Assembly (NCBI GenBank): GCA_946555465.1 | Contig: CAMNST010000005.1 | Coordinates: forward strand, 1-64,000 | From: an uncultured Clostridia bacterium | GTDB lineage: Bacteria > Bacillota > Clostridia > Oscillospirales > Acutalibacteraceae | DNA: 64,000 nucleotides | Direction of reading: 5' to 3' | Part shown: piece after piece, positions 52,179 to 59,043 of the stretch | Layout of the letters: the number at the start of each line of letters is the position of its first letter | Numbering within the stretch: position 1 is the stretch's first letter | Notes under the pieces: model-generated | Told to the model about the DNA's origin: nothing | Database searches by the model: none | What the model saw: the letters and a program-made list of their open reading frames with translations, nothing else | Translations under genes and position numbers: made by a program

Positions 52179-53285
52179 ATGAGAGATTTTTTCTTTTCTT
52201 TTTTGAGTAAAATTACAAGCGGAATCGAAGGCGTTGAAAATGAAGAGGATATGCTTATAAGGCTTATTGTTTCGGCATTGGTTTTTCTTTTGCTTGTTGT
52301 TTTCAGAAATCATATTTCAAAAACACTTGTGTGGCTTTTGTGCAGAATTTTTAAAGGCAGCGGAGAAAAAGCGCAAAGGGCGATAAAAAATTCTTTAACC
52401 AAACCACTGGCTTTTTTCATTGCCGTTCTCGGTCTGTATGCAGGAACGGAAATTATTGCACCGTCAGGTGAGGCACGAAAGATTGCGCTTGTGGTTATCA
52501 AACTCGGTCTGATTCTTTTTGTTTCGTGGGGTGCAGTTAATCTTATCAACAGTGATTATTCAGTTGTTCTTAAAGGCGATGTGTCAAAAACAAAGAAAAC
52601 AGCAGTTAAGTTTATCAGCAATATCTCAAAAGGTGCTGTTGCAGTTATTGCCGTGCTTCTGATACTTGAACAGTTCGGGATTTCTGCAAGCCGTATATTT
52701 GCTGCATTGGGTATCGGCGGGGTCGCTGTTGCTTTTGCCTGCAAAGATACGGTTGAAAATATGCTTTCGGGATTTATAATCATTTTTGATAAGCCTTTTG
52801 AGGTTGATGATGTTATTGAAATTAACGGAGAAACGGGAACCGTTGAGGATATAAAAATCAGAACAACGAGGGTCAGAGCGGTTGACGGAAGTGAAAAAAT
52901 ATATCCCAACACGGTGATGGCAGGCGCCGCAATTACGAACTGGACCAGAATGAAAAAACGTTCGTTTGAAGAAACTCTGTGGATAAATTATAAGCATAGC
53001 CGAGAGGATATAGAAAATTTCAGCGCAGGTCTGAAAAAAATCATTGATACATTTGATAATGTTTTAAAAGATGATGTCAGAGTGAATTTTTCGGAATACG
53101 GAACCAATGCCCTTGAAATGAATATGTTTTTTTATGTTGATACAATCAAATATGCGGATTATCAGAATTTTAAAAATAATCTGAACCTTGCAATCAAAGC
53201 GTATGCCGACAGTAGCAGTATTGAACTTGCCTTTCCTTCAAATACGCTTTACTTTGGCGATGAACTAAAAATTGCTCAAAAATAA
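52179..53285 (+). CDS. Small-conductance mechanosensitive channel, MscS family
   Basis: A 368-residue MscS protein with three or four N-terminal helices and the pore/beta-domain core ALGIGGVAVAFACKDTVENMLSG, IIFDKPFEVDDVIEINGETGTVEDIKIRTTRV. ACGGAGATTT precedes the ATG. No regulation is visible. Confidence 0.9.
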   Translation: MRDFFFSFLSKITSGIEGVENEEDMLIRLIVSALVFLLLVVFRNHISKTLVWLLCRIFKGSGEKAQRAIKNSLTKPLAFFIAVLGLYAGTEIIAPSGEARKIALVVIKLGLILFVSWGAVNLINSDYSVVLKGDVSKTKKTAVKFISNISKGAVAVIAVLLILEQFGISASRIFAALGIGGVAVAFACKDTVENMLSGFIIIFDKPFEVDDVIEINGETGTVEDIKIRTTRVRAVDGSEKIYPNTVMAGAAITNWTRMKKRSFEETLWINYKHSREDIENFSAGLKKIIDTFDNVLKDDVRVNFSEYGTNALEMNMFFYVDTIKYADYQNFKNNLNLAIKAYADSSSIELAFPSNTLYFGDELKIAQK

Positions 53286-53287
53286 TC

Positions 53288-53316
53288 TTGCAATTTTATT
53301 CTGTGTGCGTTATAAT
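53288..53316 (+). promoter_or_regulatory. Promoter of tRNA-Ser
   Basis: TTGCAA (53288-53293), 17 bases, TATAAT (53311-53316), 13 bases before the tRNA. Confidence 0.7.
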
Positions 53317-53329
53317 ACCAGTGCAATAT

Positions 53330-53422
53330 GCAGGGTTGTCCGAGCTGGCCGAAGGAGCACGATTGGAAATCGTGTAGTGCTTCAACGAGTACTCGAGGGT
53401 TCGAATCCCTTGCCCTGCGCCA
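53330..53422 (+). tRNA. tRNA-Ser (GGA anticodon)
   Basis: Acceptor GCAGGGT pairs with GCCCTGC, followed by discriminator G and encoded CCA (53420-53422). The anticodon loop TTGGAAA gives GGA, and the long variable arm (TAGTGCTTCAACGAGTACTC) and GGTTCGAATCC T arm fit a class II serine tRNA of 93 nt. The integrase begins about 150 bp downstream, which marks the 3' end as the likely attachment site. Confidence 0.95.
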
Positions 53423-53423
53423 A

Positions 53424-53472
53424 AAAATCCCCATTTACCGCATAAATTAACGGTATGTGGGGATTTTTCTTT
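53424..53472 (+). terminator. Terminator after tRNA-Ser
   Basis: AAAATCCCCAT pairs with GTGGGGATTTTT with an inner TACCG/CGGTA stem. Confidence 0.85.
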
Positions 53473-53568
53473 TTGTGTTTTCAATTTTATTTTATAAAAC
53501 ATATGTGCATTTTTAAGCACCTAAAAACATAAATTTACAAAAAAGTGTCTTAAATTTGTCTTAAATTT

Positions 53569-54609
53569 TTATGTTGTTTCGGTAAGATAATTATTGAGTT
53601 TATCAAATGTTTCTTTTTTTCGGCTCTTTCTTATGTGCGTATATACATCAAGAGTAAGTTGAATTTTAGAATGTCCTAAAATTTCTGAAGCATCTTTTGC
53701 TTCGATACCTGCATCAAAACATATTGTTGCAAAAGCATGTCTGAGTTGATGAGGAGAGAGTGTTAAGCCTGTTGCTCTAATGTATTTATTCCAGTTTGAG
53801 TTGAACTGACTGAGTGTTAGGGGATTTCCGTTGATATTGAATATAAATCCTTTCCCTTTCTTCAAAACGCTTTTCAACGGAGCGAGAAGCGGTACAGAAC
53901 GTATGCCGTCCTTAGACTTGGCACGGTGTTTTATTTCGGGTTTTCCGTACTTAAATACTACAACTTTATTTATATGAATTAAATCGTTCTCAAAATCAAT
54001 GTCATCCCATTTTAGTGCAAGGGCTTCTCCGCGCCTGCAGCCGGTATATAAAACCAGATAAGCAAACAGACCGAAAGGGGCATCAACGGATTGCTTGACA
54101 ATGTTTATTTCTTTATCTGAAGGAATATCAATATTTTTTGTGGGTGCACTTCTCGGAATTTTAACAGCATTGACAGGATTGAATTTTACACCTTTTTTCT
54201 CAATTATGGCATAGTCAAAGATCTGCGTTGCAACGATTTTTCTTAATGCCAAAGTGTGTTTTGCAAAACCTTTCTTGTGCATGGAATTTATGAGTTGCTG
54301 GATATCCTGGGAGGTAATATCTGTTATTTGCATATTTTCAAATTCAGATTTCAAATCATTAAGAGGTGCCTGATAACAAGAATAAGTATAATGGCTTATT
54401 CCGCTTTCGTGGACTTCATTCCATTCGTCAGCAACATCATTAAAAAGAGGATGAAGTGTTTTATAAAGGTTGTCTTCTGCTTCTTTTTCTGCTTTTTTGA
54501 TTTTTTCCTTTAATTCTTTTTCGGTTTTTGCATATATCGTTTTTCGTTTTGTGGTTCCATCGGGTTCCTGAATGGTTATTTTCTTTTGTTTATAGTTATA
54601 CTTTTTCAA
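53569..54609 (-). CDS. int: Tyrosine recombinase (phage/ICE integrase)
   Basis: A 346-residue integrase with an N-terminal AP2-like arm domain, SAM-like core domain and C-terminal catalytic domain. The catalytic residues are Arg192 (TGCRRGE), His287 and Arg290 (HQLRHAF), His313 (LGHSKIQ) and Tyr323 (DVYTHI). The start is TTG at 54609 behind AGGGGTGATTGC. It lies between the tRNA-Ser and the control region, the usual place for a tRNA-inserting prophage or ICE. Confidence 0.93.
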   Translation of the reverse strand: MKKYNYKQKKITIQEPDGTTKRKTIYAKTEKELKEKIKKAEKEAEDNLYKTLHPLFNDVADEWNEVHESGISHYTYSCYQAPLNDLKSEFENMQITDITSQDIQQLINSMHKKGFAKHTLALRKIVATQIFDYAIIEKKGVKFNPVNAVKIPRSAPTKNIDIPSDKEINIVKQSVDAPFGLFAYLVLYTGCRRGEALALKWDDIDFENDLIHINKVVVFKYGKPEIKHRAKSKDGIRSVPLLAPLKSVLKKGKGFIFNINGNPLTLSQFNSNWNKYIRATGLTLSPHQLRHAFATICFDAGIEAKDASEILGHSKIQLTLDVYTHIRKSRKKETFDKLNNYLTETT

Positions 54610-54698
54610 GCAATCACCCCTTTTGTGAAAATTTTTCTTGTTTTTTATCCGGTGTTGTGTTATATTGTAGTTGAGGTAAGATGAAACCTTTTATAAAA

Positions 54699-54740
54699 GA
54701 CCTCTTGGCTTTAATTGTTGAGTCAAGAGGTCGATTTTTT
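54699..54740 (+). terminator. Strong hairpin in the integrase/regulator gap
   Basis: GACCTCTTG (54699-54707) pairs with CAAGAGGTC (54724-54732), followed by a T-run. An inverted repeat TTAACCTC (54763-54770)/GAGGTTAA (54806-54813) lies just after. Confidence 0.7.
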
Positions 54741-54834
54741 ATTTATATGTATTTGGAGGTATTTAACCTCTTGCTTGTTATCAGCAATCAAAAAATATTA
54801 TATAGGAGGTTAAACAAATAATTGTTTGACTTTA

Positions 54835-54863
54835 TTGATAAAATTGAACTTTGCGGATATAAT
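54835..54863 (+). promoter_or_regulatory. Promoter of a small RNA
   Basis: TTGATA (54835-54840), 17 bases, TATAAT (54858-54863). No ORF follows; the transcribed region is the structured element at 54866-54959. Confidence 0.7.
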
Positions 54864-54865
54864 AT

Positions 54866-54959
54866 AAATAAGTTAACTCGTGAAGGATTAGGCTGGGTTC
54901 CTGAATAGGAGTAGGCATTTGCTTAGAATTCCTTTGCCCCTGGGGTTGACTTATTTTTT
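54866..54959 (+). ncRNA. Candidate stand-alone structured small RNA
   Basis: Bases 54866-54877 (AAATAAGTTAAC) pair over 12 bp (one G-U) with 54945-54956 (GTTGACTTATTT), bringing the ends of a ~90-nt RNA together, and a T-run follows. Inside are further pairings such as GGCA/TGCC (54913-54937) and TCCT/AGGA (54899-54910). A perfect terminator-like hairpin is at 54973-55003. Together with the good promoter this looks like a real small RNA of the phage-like element. Its family is unknown to me. Confidence 0.55.
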
Positions 54960-54972
54960 AGTTTATTTTTGA

Positions 54973-55005
54973 GATTCTGAACGATATGTTCAGGATCTTT
55001 TTTAT
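54973..55005 (+). terminator. Terminator downstream of the small RNA
   Basis: AGATTCTGAAC and GTTCAGGATCT pair with one G-U, loop GATAT, then TTTTT. Confidence 0.8.
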
Positions 55006-55092
55006 TTCTGAAACAATAAACATTAATATCCTCCATTATGTAATTTTGAATTTAATTACTAACACCGGGAAAAATATTCTCGGTGATTTTTT

Positions 55093-55293
55093 ATGAAAAT
55101 AGTATATAGATTATATGAAGTTCGCAAAGAGAAAAAGATGTCTCTTCGTGCTTTGGAAATAAAGTCGGGAGTAGGCAAATCAACAATAAATATGATTGAA
55201 AACGGTACAGGAAACCCGACAGTACGAGTTATCTGTCAACTCGCAGAAGCACTCGGATGTTCTCCAAGTGACTTGTTTTATATGGAAAAATAA
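55093..55293 (+). CDS. XRE-family HTH regulator
   Basis: A 66-residue single-domain helix-turn-helix protein: LYEVRKEKKMSLRALEIKSGVGKSTINMIENG is the XRE fold with recognition helix VGKSTINMI. Likely a DNA-binding regulator in the phage-like region; GGTGATTTTT precedes the ATG. No partner domain. Confidence 0.8.
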   Translation: MKIVYRLYEVRKEKKMSLRALEIKSGVGKSTINMIENGTGNPTVRVICQLAEALGCSPSDLFYMEK

Positions 55294-55330
55294 ATTTCCG
55301 TCCATTATACAGGACAAATATGTCACTATT

Positions 55331-55496
55331 TGTCGAAACTTGGCACTATATATCGAAAACACAAAATCATGTCAAGAAAAATATTTTAATTTCTTGCGGA
55401 AGTCCAAAAATACGGACACCAACGTATAAGGGGCTTTGAATTTTGAAATAGTTGTGTTATAACAGTATTAGAACACAAGTTCGACAAGAAGGAGCG
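55331..55496. promoter_or_regulatory. Region with TGTCGAA-type operator-like motifs before the 46-aa gene
   Basis: TGTCGAAA at 55331-55338, a related TATCGAAA about 20 bases later (both within CACTAT-n-TCGAAA repeats), and TTCGACA at 55490-55496 (the reverse complement). TGTCGAAA equals the Spo0A box consensus but could be a phage operator. A weak promoter TTGAAT-16-TATAAC lies at about 55436-55463. Confidence 0.35.
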
Positions 55497-55503
55497 TTAC
55501 ATA

Positions 55504-55644
55504 ATGAAACAAACAAATCAAATTCCTAGAGAGGAAATAAATGAATTTGTCACAATGATTAATAATCTTAACAATGAACAATTAGATGGTTTATTAAGAT
55601 ATGCATTAGAACTGCTTGAAAAAGAGCAAAATATTATTGATTAG
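55504..55644 (+). CDS. 46-residue protein resembling the repressor C-terminus
   Basis: A 46-residue frame behind AGAAGGAGCG with sequence NEFVTMINNLNNEQLDGLL near its middle. Aligned without gaps to the last 30 residues of the convergent XRE repressor (55634-55945), about eight positions are identical (N, V, N, L, E, L, A and Q). It has no DNA-binding part. It overlaps the repressor gene by 11 bases tail to tail. Confidence 0.55.
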   Translation: MKQTNQIPREEINEFVTMINNLNNEQLDGLLRYALELLEKEQNIID

Positions 55645-55945
55645 ATTTATTATATAATTCGGCTAACTCAATCAATTTATTTTTGTTTTCATCACTAAGT
55701 TGATTATATATATCGACAAGTTTGTTCAGTTTTTCATCGGTTTCTTCATAACCATTAATTAGATATCCGGGACTGACATCCAGTGCATCAGCAATCGCCT
55801 TAATTTTGTCTTGATATAAGTTTTGTTCTCCACGTTCAATATGGGAGATAACACTTTTATCTTTATAACCTATTGCCTTTGCAAGTTCAGTTTGAGTTAG
55901 TCCTTTCTCTTTCCGCAATGTTTTAATTCGTTCAAATATTGTCAT
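55634..55945 (-). CDS. Phage-type XRE repressor
   Basis: A 103-residue repressor with an N-terminal HTH (TIFERIKTLRKEKGLTQTELAKAIGYKDKSVISHIERG) and a short C-terminal helical tail with KLVDIYNQLSDENKNKLIEL. No LexA-type protease domain, so the switch must be by another mechanism. ATG 55945 has GAGAGGTATTTTT upstream. It lies in opposite orientation to the Cro-like gene at 56095. Confidence 0.85.
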   Translation of the reverse strand: MTIFERIKTLRKEKGLTQTELAKAIGYKDKSVISHIERGEQNLYQDKIKAIADALDVSPGYLINGYEETDEKLNKLVDIYNQLSDENKNKLIELAELYNKSNQ

Positions 55946-55966
55946 AAAAATACCTCTCTTTGAAAT

Positions 55967-55995
55967 ACAATAACACAAAGTAGTGTGATTGTCAA
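55967..55995 (-). promoter_or_regulatory. Repressor promoter
   Basis: On the minus strand TTGACA (55995-55990), 17 bases, TATTGT (55972-55967). Between its elements lies the near-palindrome CACAAAGTAGTGTG (55974-55987), a possible operator. Confidence 0.75.
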
Positions 55996-56023
55996 TTTTT
56001 TAGAGAAATTTTTAAAAAAGTTG

Positions 56024-56052
56024 TTGACAAGACAACATTAATGTGATAAGGT
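56024..56052 (+). promoter_or_regulatory. Early lytic/forward promoter
   Basis: TTGACA (56024-56029), 17 bases, TAAGGT (56047-56052), facing away from the repressor promoter. The two -35 boxes are only about 28 bases apart. Confidence 0.65.
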
Positions 56053-56094
56053 AAAAATGTAAGTTGTGCATTAAACAACAACGGAGGTGATTTA

Positions 56095-56295
56095 ATGACT
56101 AATGTAAATCTATTAAAAGGAAGAATAGTTGAATGCGGTTATATTCAATCTGATGTTGCGAAATTGCTTGGAATTTCGCCATCTTCTCTAAATGATAAGG
56201 TTTGCGGCAAAAGAGGATTCAGACAAGATGAAATTGAAAAATTATCCCATATACTGAATATAGAAAAAGAATTGAATAAATATTTTTTTAGTTAA
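56095..56295 (+). CDS. Cro-like HTH protein (DUF739 type)
   Basis: A 66-residue HTH protein: GRIVECGYIQSDVAKLLGISPSSLNDKVCGKRGF fits a Cro/DUF739 regulator. It is divergent from the repressor, with GGAGGTGATTTA upstream, and heads the forward operon of the phage-like element. Confidence 0.78.
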   Translation: MTNVNLLKGRIVECGYIQSDVAKLLGISPSSLNDKVCGKRGFRQDEIEKLSHILNIEKELNKYFFS

Positions 56296-56355
56296 AAAGT
56301 TGTGTAATACGCAACCAACCTATAAACGAGCAGCGGGAGGAAAGGAGAATTTCTA

Positions 56356-56445
56356 ATGATAAATAAAATCGCATTTTACGTTTCTTTAATCGCTTTGATT
56401 GTCAATGTTTGTGTTTGTATTTACTCCAAGTATAGAAATATTTGA
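56356..56445 (+). CDS. 29-residue membrane peptide
   Basis: ATG 56356 sits eight bases after AAAGGAG. The peptide MINKIAFYVSLIALIVNVCV continues CIYSKYRNI and is a single hydrophobic helix with a basic end. It overlaps the 3' end of the converging gene 56386-57063 by 60 bases. The size and shape resemble small membrane toxins or holin-like peptides; function unknown. Confidence 0.45.
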   Translation: MINKIAFYVSLIALIVNVCVCIYSKYRNI

Positions 56446-57063
56446 ACAGTTAGAGTTTGGATTTATAAAAAAATTGTGAGAATAAGATTTAAAGTGTGCC
56501 CTTAATGTTGCATTTTTATTTTTGAGAATAGTGCTTTTTGCAATCTTAAATGAGACCGTTATTTCTTTTGAAGTTTCAGGAACAATAGCAACTAGTTCTA
56601 TTCTTTTAAATGAATTAGCCTCAAACATGCCATAATTCGAATCAAGCAGATTTAATCTTATGCAGTTGGTTCTGTTAAATCCCGCATAAGAAAAAGCAGG
56701 GTTATTTTTACTTATGTGTAAATTTCCTTTAACAATTTGTTGAACAAGTTGATTAGTGTCTTTATCAATTATGGATAGATCAAAAAAAGCAATATTATTT
56801 GGGGATGGGTTTACAACTTTGATGTAAATAACCATTCCGATATATCCATTTGGAACTGTGTATGTTGGAGCATGAGAAAGAAAAGCATCATCATCGCGAT
56901 ATACTTCTTTAATAATTGAATATTCATCTTCGATTGTGACATCGAGATGTTTTCTGTTTATTAATATTGTATAAAAGGCAATTAGTAAAGAAAACAGCGA
57001 AAAAAGCAAAGAAATCCATGAGCGAAATTCATCGTAATTGATATTACTGATTATTATTTTCAT
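56386..57063 (-). CDS. Membrane-anchored protein, unknown function
   Basis: A 225-residue protein with an N-terminal membrane helix (about 16-36) and a cytoplasmic or outer beta-rich domain with VIYIKVVNPSPNNIAFFDLSII. I do not recognise the family. It reads against its neighbours in the phage control region, so it may be a lysogeny or superinfection-exclusion-type gene; that is only inferred from orientation. Confidence 0.6.
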   Translation of the reverse strand: MKIIISNINYDEFRSWISLLFSLFSLLIAFYTILINRKHLDVTIEDEYSIIKEVYRDDDAFLSHAPTYTVPNGYIGMVIYIKVVNPSPNNIAFFDLSIIDKDTNQLVQQIVKGNLHISKNNPAFSYAGFNRTNCIRLNLLDSNYGMFEANSFKRIELVAIVPETSKEITVSFKIAKSTILKNKNATLRAHFKSYSHNFFINPNSNCSNISILGVNTNTNIDNQSD

Positions 57064-57212
57064 AATTTTTCCTACCTTATTAGTATTTATTGAAGTATAA
57101 CAAGAAACATTTTAAATGTCAAAATATTACAAAAATGGACTGTATTAGCAGGTTATCTATTTAGACTTAATCAATCAATATGGACAGCCAATAAATTAGT
57201 AAGGGGGTGGAA

Positions 57213-57437
57213 ATGATGAACAAGAATAGAATTGAAGACTTATTATCTGAACCCAACAATTTGGATTATGAGAGAATGGTGCGTGTTATTGGTCACAATA
57301 ACACAAAAAAAGTATCTGCCATACTTGAAATCCTAAAAATTGATATACAAAGTGTGGCAGATAGCAAGATGATTTTAAATATATGCGAACAGTTAATTGA
57401 AAGCAGTTCAGACGCATTTCTTAAAATTGAGATTTAA
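57213..57437 (+). CDS. Small helical protein, unknown function
   Basis: A 74-residue, charged, helix-rich protein behind AAGGGGGTGG. ATG 57213 is used; ATG 57216 is equally possible. It ends overlapping the converging gene at 57434 by four bases. No family recognised. Confidence 0.5.
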   Translation: MMNKNRIEDLLSEPNNLDYERMVRVIGHNNTKKVSAILEILKIDIQSVADSKMILNICEQLIESSSDAFLKIEI

Positions 57438-57610
57438 AAAGGACGTTTTACAACTTCAACCTTTGGCAGAGGTTGATTATCAAGATGTTCATCAACTGCT
57501 TTTCTTACCGTTGGTAACAATTCGAAATATTTATTCACGGCTTCGTTTGCAGTTATACCGTTTTCTAATAGTTTGATTGTAATATCGTGTGCAATAATGT
57601 TTCTGTCCAA
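57434..57610 (-). CDS. 58-residue protein, unknown function
   Basis: A 58-residue protein from TTG 57610, which follows AGGAGGGAAAAAAT at the right distance; a longer frame from ATG 57661 starts upstream of that site. It has ITIKLLENGITANEAVNKYFELLP, a short helical pair. Function unknown. Confidence 0.5.
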   Translation of the reverse strand: MDRNIIAHDITIKLLENGITANEAVNKYFELLPTVRKAVDEHLDNQPLPKVEVVKRPF

Positions 57611-57679
57611 TTTTTTCCCTCCTTTCGAGTTGAGTATAACAAATGTTGAAAAATATGTCAAAAGAAGGTAGGTGAGAAA

Positions 57680-57844
57680 ATGAAACCAAAAATAAAAATA
57701 ACTCTCGATTCAGAGAACCGAGAGAATAATGAAATTATTATTAATGGTGTTGATGTGACAGAACAGACAACGAAAGTAAAAATTGATTGGGACGCTAACA
57801 AGATAGCGGTGGTTACAACTGATTTTACATTTGTTCCAAAATGA
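57680..57844 (+). CDS. 54-residue beta-rich protein, unknown function
   Basis: ATG 57680 follows AAGGTAGGTGAG. The protein has alternating strands (KIKITLDSE, EIIINGVDVTEQT, TKVKIDWD, IAVVTTDFTF), suggesting a small beta-sandwich such as many phage accessory proteins. No family recognised. Confidence 0.5.
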   Translation: MKPKIKITLDSENRENNEIIINGVDVTEQTTKVKIDWDANKIAVVTTDFTFVPK

Positions 57845-57848
57845 AAAA

Positions 57849-58220
57849 TTATAATGATTGGTTAATCATATTTGTAAGTAAATTTGCAGCAACAGAAGAC
57901 AGTATTTTTAAGGAAACCGAAGTGAATTTGGATGCAGTTTCTTTAGTTTTTTTCCATACTTTATTGTCGCGTATATTGTCAAGCAATTCATGTCCTGACA
58001 TAGTAAGACTTCGGATTAAAAATGTTCGTGAATAACCCAAAGAATCTATCGGAATGGCCTCAATGTAGTTAGCGTCACATAATAAACTTATTGTGTAGTG
58101 AATTTCATCCATAGTGTAATTTTCGAGTTTTATGCTTTCTGCAGGTAAGCGATCATTATATGAAAGATTTTCCTCAAGGTACAGCAAAATGTCTCTAACG
58201 CAATCTTGATTTAGTTTCAT
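57849..58220 (-). CDS. DUF2513-like phage protein
   Basis: A 123-residue protein. MKLNQDCVRDILLYLEEN, YTMDEIHYTISLLCDANYIEA and SGHELLDNIRDNKVWKKTKE match DUF2513 proteins, which occur in Firmicute prophages and contain a winged-helix-like N-terminus. Role unknown. It opposes the surrounding genes. Confidence 0.75.
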   Translation of the reverse strand: MKLNQDCVRDILLYLEENLSYNDRLPAESIKLENYTMDEIHYTISLLCDANYIEAIPIDSLGYSRTFLIRSLTMSGHELLDNIRDNKVWKKTKETASKFTSVSLKILSSVAANLLTNMINQSL

Positions 58221-58310
58221 AACAATTCTCCTGTTTATATGATATTAACACAATAACATATAAGAGGAAAAACGTCAACAATCAGCATATCGGAAAGGCA
58301 GGTGAGAAGA

Positions 58311-58403
58311 ATGTCAAACGCGGTGCAGATTGTATTGATTATTGCCATAGCATTTGTTGCGCTTTGTGTAACTGCAGGCTTTGCCCCAAATCTGAAAAAA
58401 TAA
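58311..58403 (+). CDS. 30-residue membrane peptide
   Basis: ATG 58311 is preceded by AGGTGAGAAG. The peptide is one hydrophobic helix (VQIVLIIAIAFVALCVTAG) ending PNLKK. A stem ACCGACTG/CAGTCGGT follows at 58406-58428. Possibly a small phage membrane protein. Confidence 0.4.
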   Translation: MSNAVQIVLIIAIAFVALCVTAGFAPNLKK

Positions 58404-58540
58404 AAAACCGACTGTTGCACCAGTCGGTAGAAAAGGAGATGATACATAATAACTTCCTAAATATCATCGAATATATTATAACCGATGATAAAAAATAAGT
58501 CAAATCATTTATTAAGAATTGTAAAAATGAGGTGTAAGTT

Positions 58541-58747
58541 ATGAGAGAAAAGAAAGATTTCCGAGATATGCTTGAAAGAATTAACGAGCGTTTTCCGGAT
58601 AAAGAAATGCTGAATATTACAGAAGTGTCCGATTTTATCGGTCGTGACAGAAGAATTGTTGCCAAAACATGGGAAAAGGAATTCAGCAAACTCGGCAGTT
58701 CAAAATATATGACGAAAGTTACCTTGGCAAGGCTTATGTGCCCGTAG
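58541..58747 (+). CDS. Small HTH / excisionase-like protein
   Basis: A 68-residue basic protein with NITEVSDFIGRDRRIVAKTW, the helix-turn-helix of MerR/excisionase-type DNA-binding proteins, and a C-terminal TLARLM helix. GAGGTGTAAGTT precedes the start. It may help excision of the element or regulate it. Confidence 0.55.
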   Translation: MREKKDFRDMLERINERFPDKEMLNITEVSDFIGRDRRIVAKTWEKEFSKLGSSKYMTKVTLARLMCP

Positions 58748-58756
58748 GAGGAGTAT

Positions 58757-58948
58757 ATGACGATAGTATTAATATTTCTGCTTGTGGTATATGCAGTCGG
58801 AGGATATGCACTTGAGCAGAAAGACAAGGAACATAAAAAGGAAATCGTTAAAAGCATACGTCATATCTATGACGAGGACAAGCGTCAGGAGACAGAGGAT
58901 ATAACGAAAGTATATAACGAAGTTGTCCTGAAAGAAATATGGAAATAA
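58757..58948 (+). CDS. 63-residue membrane protein
   Basis: A hydrophobic N-terminal helix (TIVLIFLLVVYAVGGYAL) then a charged cytoplasmic tail rich in Lys, Glu and Asp, likely a helix. GTAGGAGGAG gives a strong ribosome site. Function unknown. Confidence 0.5.
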   Translation: MTIVLIFLLVVYAVGGYALEQKDKEHKKEIVKSIRHIYDEDKRQETEDITKVYNEVVLKEIWK

Positions 58949-58950
58949 GT

Positions 58951-59040
58951 ATGAAGAATTCAAGAATACTATGGCAGACAGTGATATTCATCATAGCGTT
59001 GGCACTTGATTTGATATTGTTTGCCGGAAAGGTTTTATAA
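58951..59040 (+). CDS. 29-residue membrane peptide
   Basis: ATG 58951, two bases after the previous stop, with one hydrophobic helix (TVIFIIALALDLILFAG). It is the third tiny membrane peptide of this run. Function unknown. Confidence 0.4.
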   Translation: MKNSRILWQTVIFIIALALDLILFAGKVL

Positions 59041-59043
59041 AAA

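Noticed and set aside
54681-54821. 46-codon ORF starting near a GAGG site before the small RNA
   Set aside because: It runs across a strong terminator hairpin and an inverted repeat, with a poor ribosome-site spacing; not supported as a gene.
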